In this document: positions 62,701-64,000 of the stretch, one piece after another
Numbering within the stretch: the first letter of the stretch is position 1
Layout of the letters: each line of letters starts with the position of its first letter
DNA from: Bedellia somnulentella
Lineage: Eukaryota > Arthropoda > Insecta > Lepidoptera > Bedelliidae
Direction of reading: 5' to 3'
Length of the DNA stretch: 64,000 nucleotides
Assembly (NCBI GenBank): GCA_963576735.1
Contig: OY755198.1
Span: 4,402,001-4,466,000, forward strand
Translations under genes and position numbers: made by a program
The notes under the pieces: generated by a model
What the model saw: only the letters and a program-made list of their open reading frames with translations
Database searches by the model: none
Told to the model about the DNA's origin: nothing

Positions 62701-63997
62701 GTCATCTTTGTGGGGCTAAGTTTAAGGTAGGTTGTATTAAGAAATTATGTATTGGTAGGTTATGAAGGGAATGTTATGGTGGTTTCAGTATATGGAGGAT
62801 GGAAAGTAAATTGATGTGATATATAGAGTTTATGTTGAATGTAATGTCAGTAGAGGACGACCATGGATGACACATGTCATTATATTTGTTGTGAATGTTA
62901 AATTCTATTTTGTATATATTTTTTGTACTACCTAACAATAATTGCGTGTTGGCCATAGCTGTTAAGCATTATTGTGTTTTTATAATAAATAAATAAATAA
63001 ATGTCATCCATGTTTTTAATACCGAATAAACATTTTACTTACTTCATACATACATACATACATATACTCACGTCTATAAATCCCTAGAAGGGGTAGCCAG
63101 AGCTAACGAATTAGAAATTCCTCAGCCACTTTTGGAAGTTGCGTGGGGAAAAGATGGTAAAATAAAGGTTGTTGGTGATGGGTCTCCAACCGCATCGCCC
63201 AAAAATCTCTTAAAAAGCCCCAATACCGTTAGTCGCCTCTTACGTACACCCACCGGAAGAAAAGGGGTAGTGCTATTCTAAGCCGACACTACACAGCAAA
63301 CTTACTTCATGTACATCAAATAGGGAATTTATTCTGAAAGGCGGGAGTCTGAAGTATAATGAATAAAAAGGTGTGGGTAAACAGATTGATGAGGTAAATG
63401 AAGATAGAGAGGTTTGCCAGGATCTTACAAAGTAGCAATTTATAGTCTCTGCCTCCCCAATGGGAACTGAGTGAGAACTGATGGCGAGAATATTTGTAAG
63501 TATGTGTGTATGTCATTGCGAGATGAATGGAAATAGTGCATTTGTACAGCGGTTTTTTCCAAAACATCCAAAAGTGGCGGAGATTTTTAATATCTCAAGC
63601 TCTACCTACTTCTACCTTTTAGGATTTATAGAATATTCATAAATACATATACTCACGGCTATATTTCCCTAGAAGGGGTAACCAGAGCTAAGGAATTATG
63701 AATTCTTCAGCCACTTTTGGATGTTGAGTGGGGAAAAGATGGTAAAAATTAAGGTTTTTGGTGATGGTTCTCCAACCGCATCGCCCAAAAATCCAATAAA
63801 AAGCCCCAATACCCTTAGTCGCCTCTTACGACACCCGTGAATAGAAAGGGAATATTCATGTTACTAGTAAAATCCATTTTTTTTATTTACAGGCTAAGAG
63901 TAAATTGAACCGCCATCTACGCGAGGTGTGTGAGAAGTCGAAACTAGAAGAACAGCTAGCAGCTTTCTACGAACAAGAAGATCTTATTCATTTATAA
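44638..63997 (+). CDS. ZAD/C2H2 zinc-finger protein (8 exons, 619 residues)
   Basis: Exons: 44638-44733, 45823-45932, 47904-48732, 49525-49730, 59344-59469, 60822-61028, 62546-62726, 63893-63997 (stop TAA). All introns are GT-AG, and the 1,860 coding bases close in frame. Residues 6-43 form a ZAD (CFLC...CHVC), an insect dimerisation module. A long Asp/Glu/Asn-rich linker and a Lys-rich patch (SKRKKKNKKH) follow. Then come about nine fingers: C323, C352, a degenerate one (VCNNC), C406 (split by intron 4), YSCNICGKSYTDQGALRTH (split by intron 5), CPQC, CAPC, CTIC and a C2HC finger CHLC split by intron 7. It is probably a nuclear DNA-binding regulator; targets are unknown. A short upstream ORF (ATG AAT CCT GCA ATC TAA) precedes the start. 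Confidence 0.85.
45056..45305 (+). mobile_element. SINE-like repeat (counterpart of 22145-22395)
   Basis: Same insertion as in the upstream duplicate, in intron 1, with (TATG)n tail at about 45287-45302. Confidence 0.75.
45823..45932 (+). CDS. Zinc-finger gene exon 2 (ZAD second half)
   Basis: 110 bp, acceptor TTTCCAG, donor CAG/GTATGT, ends in phase 2. Encodes LCPDSHLCHVCCHMVNKLC. Two silent differences from 23482-23591. Confidence 0.85.
45996..47495 (-). mobile_element. 5'-truncated Jockey-like LINE, only in the downstream duplicate
   Basis: Minus-strand copy with (ACTT)n tail (45996-46014) and truncation inside the reverse transcriptase at about 47495. Microsatellite filler (47496-47531) and a short ATTT duplication (45992-45995, 47532-47535) complete it. 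The upstream duplicate has the empty site at about 23660. Confidence 0.85.
46584..47495 (-). pseudogene. LINE reverse transcriptase, C-terminal part
   Basis: From LFIIYTADIV through HMFADDLQIYI (catalytic FADD) to AFRGSFRFAASKCWNDLPPP and the stop at 46584. About 300 codons without interruption, but the endonuclease and most of the reverse transcriptase are missing. It is related to the 36978-39266 protein and clearly diverged from it. Confidence 0.8.
47530..47755 (+). mobile_element. Old SINE-like fragment and tRNA-derived SINE (counterpart of 23655-23880)
   Basis: Same pair of worn repeats as in the upstream duplicate, including TGGCTGAGTGG and GGGTTCCATCC boxes. Confidence 0.5.
47904..48732 (+). 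CDS. Zinc-finger gene exon 3 (acidic linker and first finger)
   Basis: 829 bp. Encodes an Asn/Asp/Glu-rich linker, a Lys-rich patch and the finger FKCHSCALGFLFN. Ends GAAGAG/GTAATT in phase 0. Two codons shorter than 26392-27226. Confidence 0.85.
48871..49190 (+). mobile_element. Lep1-like non-autonomous Helitron, copy 2
   Basis: TC start (TCTATATCTATATATAAAAG) and CTAG end (GGGGCCGACCACTAG, followed by T). In intron 3; counterpart of 27790-28111. Confidence 0.7.
49525..49730 (+). CDS. Zinc-finger gene exon 4
   Basis: 206 bp, acceptor TTCCAG, donor TTTAA/GTAAGT, phase 2. Carries CDICGLRFATPSAKCMHVIL, the degenerate VCNNCGGEL unit and the first half of the CELCEKEF finger. Confidence 0.85.
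49869..50358 (+). repeat. 5' LTR of the LARD-like element
   Basis: 490 bp, TG...CA. Differs from 57362-57852 by a single A in an A run near 49932. ACTCAGAAGTGAGGATA follows where a primer site would be; no tRNA match is evident. Confidence 0.85.
50359..52110 (+). other. Interior of the LARD-like element, non-coding
   Basis: AT-rich, without a recognisable gene, RNA or repeat. It corresponds to a long 5' leader. Confidence 0.5.
52115..52810 (+). pseudogene. Decayed gag-like remnant in the LARD-like element
   Basis: An ATG at 52115 opens MDREESRSRSLSYDRLSAEL and shifts frame at a poly(A) run (about 52187). Then come an imperfect 38-bp direct repeat (about 52250-52326, CGACCGTGGGTATT...) and stops. 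From 52578 the trace MLAERVQYGESLDQYYYAKT and subsequent frame-shifted pieces resemble the C-terminal gag region of Ty3-type elements. Several frameshifts and stops are present, so no gag protein can be made. Confidence 0.5.
53571..53850 (+). pseudogene. Decayed aspartic-protease remnant
   Basis: The trace KYLTDIKVNGVALNCCVEVV, a stop and then KARELNFDMIVPKGIPLLRA and, after a frame change, VEVQNVKRTIKTYIGG resemble the protease segment of Ty3-type gag-pol. The usual D-x-G-S site reads E-V-V-S. Recognisable pol sequence ends here. Confidence 0.5.
53851..56600 (+). other. Interior of the LARD-like element, no gene recognised
   Basis: No reverse transcriptase, RNase H or integrase trace was seen. 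Simple repeats include (GAT)n at about 56111-56133. Confidence 0.5.
56607..57005 (+). mobile_element. tRNA-derived SINE inside the LARD-like element
   Basis: The head GCCTCCGTGGCCTCGCGGTT carries an A box, and GTCTCGAGTTCGATCCCCGG carries a B box. A GC-rich body follows (CCGTCGCTCCCGGCTACTG ... GCCCCTTGGTGGGGACATAT) and then a (TTCTA)n-like tail near 56965. A fragment of the same body lies at 61107-61165. Confidence 0.7.
57362..57852 (+). repeat. 3' LTR of the LARD-like element
   Basis: 491 bp copy of 49869-50358. Ends CCTACA, followed by target repeat CTAT. Confidence 0.85.
57926..58045 (+). pseudogene. Partial duplicate of zinc-finger gene exon 4
   Basis: Encodes VYVCNNCRGELKRPHRQRHS ... 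CELCEKEFN with a few changes from 49612-49730. The first finger of exon 4 and any acceptor in the right phase are missing. A LINE is inserted exactly at the 3' border. An 11-bp duplication AAAGAATTTAA flanks the LINE and leaves the donor GTAAGT 330 bp away (after 58376). It is unlikely to be spliced into the mRNA. Confidence 0.8.
58046..58365 (-). mobile_element. RTE-like LINE, 5'-truncated, inserted at the exon 4 duplicate
   Basis: The minus strand encodes RKRKLRWFGHIERMNENKVA, a GQLRKTFLDQIENVLIKAG tract and the 3' GGGGTAGGCAGAG block. It ends at the left with a (AAGT)n tail (CTTACTTACTTATACTC). The target duplication AAAGAATTTAA is at 58035-58045 and 58366-58376. Confidence 0.8.
58512..58673 (+). 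mobile_element. 5'-truncated copy of the tRNA-derived SINE
   Basis: The 3' half (GCCTGCCCCCTATCACGTGA ... TTATTCGGCGTGAACG) with a (TATGT)n tail, flanked by TACACACTA direct repeats (about 58502 and 58672). Confidence 0.75.
58680..59110. other. Intron 4 remainder, no feature recognised
   Basis: No exon-like or repeat signature could be supported. Confidence 0.4.
59112..59325 (+). repeat. Diverged single copy of the tRNA-like repeat
   Basis: Shares GGAGGTAGGAAACGCAAACA, AATTTCGCGCTGG, GGTCGCGGGTTCGATTCCCG (B box), GTCGAAATTTTTCTTTCC and AATAATCCCCACATGAGG with the array unit. The D arm and A box are deleted. It lies about 20 bp before exon 5. Confidence 0.75.
59344..59469 (+). CDS. Zinc-finger gene exon 5
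   Basis: 126 bp, acceptor TTTTCAG, donor GTCAT/GTAAGT. Completes the CELC finger (NCLQQHLKRFH) and opens the next (YSCNICGKSY). Confidence 0.85.
59570..59820 (+). mobile_element. SINE-like repeat (TATG-tailed family)
   Basis: Plus-oriented full-length copy: 5' GCCGTGTAGTGTCGGCTTAG, 3' CCGTGAGTATATGTATGTAT. Confidence 0.75.
59963..60306 (+). mobile_element. Intact tRNA-derived SINE copy
   Basis: Runs from the tRNA-like head (GAGAGCCCAGTGGGTAGAAC; B-box-like GTTCAAATTC) through GGCGATAGGCCTGCCCCCTA to GGATATTCGGCGTG and a (TATGT)n tail. It has a short internal deletion after CTATCCAAGCAAAACG. It is the reference that proves the split copy at 2406-5650. Confidence 0.8.
60530..60690 (-). mobile_element. 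SINE-like repeat fragment
   Basis: Minus-oriented 3' portion with the ACATACATACATATACTC tail and GGGTAGCCAGAGCTGAGG. Confidence 0.65.
60822..61028 (+). CDS. Zinc-finger gene exon 6
   Basis: 207 bp, acceptor TCCACAG, donor AAG/GTAGGT. Completes one finger and holds CPQCPRSFSSPYSLSRH and CAPCRTQYDTEKSLRAH, separated by a Pro-rich linker (SPIPLLPPAP). Confidence 0.85.
61107..61165 (+). mobile_element. Fragment of the 56607-type SINE
   Basis: GGGTAGGCTCGAGCCCCTTG and GGTGGGGACATATATGG match the 3' body of the SINE at 56607-57005. Confidence 0.5.
61332..61694. mobile_element. MITE with CAGGCTCCAATTTCACCA inverted ends
   Basis: 363 bp with an 18-bp perfect terminal inverted repeat. The interior is built from repeated ACAATTGT palindromes (often GACAATTGTAG) on both strands. 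Flanks AATGATTT and GATGATGT are similar but not identical, a possible worn 8-bp target duplication. In intron 6. Confidence 0.7.
61925..62155 (+). pseudogene. Possible LINE reverse-transcriptase C-terminal remnant
   Basis: A 70-codon frame with LPKDLLDMFN and NNFECKKKLQSWLLN resembles the extreme C-terminus of CR1/Jockey-type ORF2 proteins. Nothing upstream matches, so it is a weak call. Confidence 0.3.
62156..62545. other. Intron 6 remainder, no feature recognised
   Basis: AT-rich. Only the splice acceptor TTCCCTTTCAG at its right end is functional as far as can be seen. Confidence 0.4.
62546..62726 (+). CDS. Zinc-finger gene exon 7
   Basis: 181 bp, acceptor CCTTTCAG, donor AAG/GTAGGT, phase 0. 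Carries CTICGRKCHTRRSLQLH and the Cys half of the last finger, CHLCGAKFK. Confidence 0.85.
62830..63003. mobile_element. LINE fragments in intron 7
   Basis: GTCAGTAGAGGACGACCATG (about 62847) matches the RTE-like LINE C-terminal region. TTGTGTTTTTATAATAAATA with an (AAAT)n tail ends another LINE 3' end. Confidence 0.45.
63045..63300 (-). mobile_element. SINE-like repeat (full length)
   Basis: Minus-oriented, tail ACATACATACATACATATAC at the left and CCGACACTACACAGC at the right. Confidence 0.75.
63340..63515 (+). mobile_element. RTE-like LINE 3' end
   Basis: GGCGGGAGTCTGAAGTATAA, GAGAGGTTTGCCAGGATC and GTCTCTGCCTCCCCAATGGG, then a TATG-type tail. Confidence 0.6.
63645..63855 (-). mobile_element. 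SINE-like repeat, 5'-worn
   Basis: ATACTCACGGCTATATTTCC and GGGGTAACCAGAGCTAAGG through GCCCCAATACCCTTAGTCGC. It ends about 35 bp before exon 8. Confidence 0.7.
63893..63997 (+). CDS. Zinc-finger gene exon 8 (last)
   Basis: 105 bp, acceptor TTTACAG. Encodes AKSKLNRHLREVCEKSKL, completing the final C2HC finger, then an acidic tail ending EDLIHL and TAA at 63995-63997. The 3' UTR lies outside the window. Confidence 0.85.
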   Translation, partial: AKSKLNRHLREVCEKSKLEEQLAAFYEQEDLIHL

Positions 63998-64000
63998 ATG

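Overview
This is a eukaryotic, almost certainly insect and most likely lepidopteran, genomic window. The evidence is its spliced GT-AG exons, the ZAD-type zinc-finger gene, Lep1-like Helitrons, RTE-like and I/Jockey/CR1-like LINEs, tRNA-derived SINEs, and BEL, gypsy, hAT, mariner-like and P-like elements. There is no bacterial gene organisation. Most of the 64 kb is transposable-element sequence, often nested several levels deep. The species call is inference from repeat types, not from a database search.

Region by region. 0.6-6.1 kb holds one decayed hAT (ZMYM1-like) transposase in three pieces, opened up first by a tRNA-like repeat array (820-1847) and then by a SINE that itself carries a foldback element, an RTE-like LINE fragment, a mariner-like transposon and a further SINE-like repeat. 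6.5-15.1 kb holds BEL/Pao fragments, a hAT-like foldback element with long ATCGAT-rich inverted repeats, a young internally deleted gypsy element inside it, and a 12-bp minisatellite. 16.05-21.62 kb is a complete I-clade-like LINE with both ORFs open. 28.4-31.5 kb is a tandem array of a 315-bp tRNA-like unit ending in an assembly gap (31468-31667). 31.7-39.8 kb is a Jockey-like LINE split by a CR1-like LINE. 40.65-44.17 kb is an intron-containing P-element-like transposase. 49.87-57.85 kb is an LTR element with nearly identical LTRs but a decayed interior.

The one clear host gene is a ZAD/C2H2 zinc-finger protein on the + strand. Eight exons (44638-63997) splice in consistent phase to an open frame of 619 residues: an N-terminal ZAD, a long acidic Asn/Asp/Glu-rich linker, then about nine C2H2-type fingers. 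Its first three exons are present twice. A second copy of exons 1-3 lies upstream (21751-27226) inside a direct duplication (about 15.97-28.41 kb against 44.45-49.48 kb). Part of exon 4 is also duplicated (57.93-58.04 kb) and has been hit by a LINE at its splice donor.

Because the two duplicated blocks differ by several insertions, each block supplies the empty site for the other. This dates the I-like LINE, a TA-flanked MITE, a SINE-like copy and a LINE tail as later than the duplication. The least explained items are the tRNA-like tandem/foldback arrays with Pol III boxes and T5 terminators, a 2.2-kb segment unique to one duplicate that carries a small two-exon ORF and four copies of a 16-bp palindrome, and the LTR element with young ends and an old interior.
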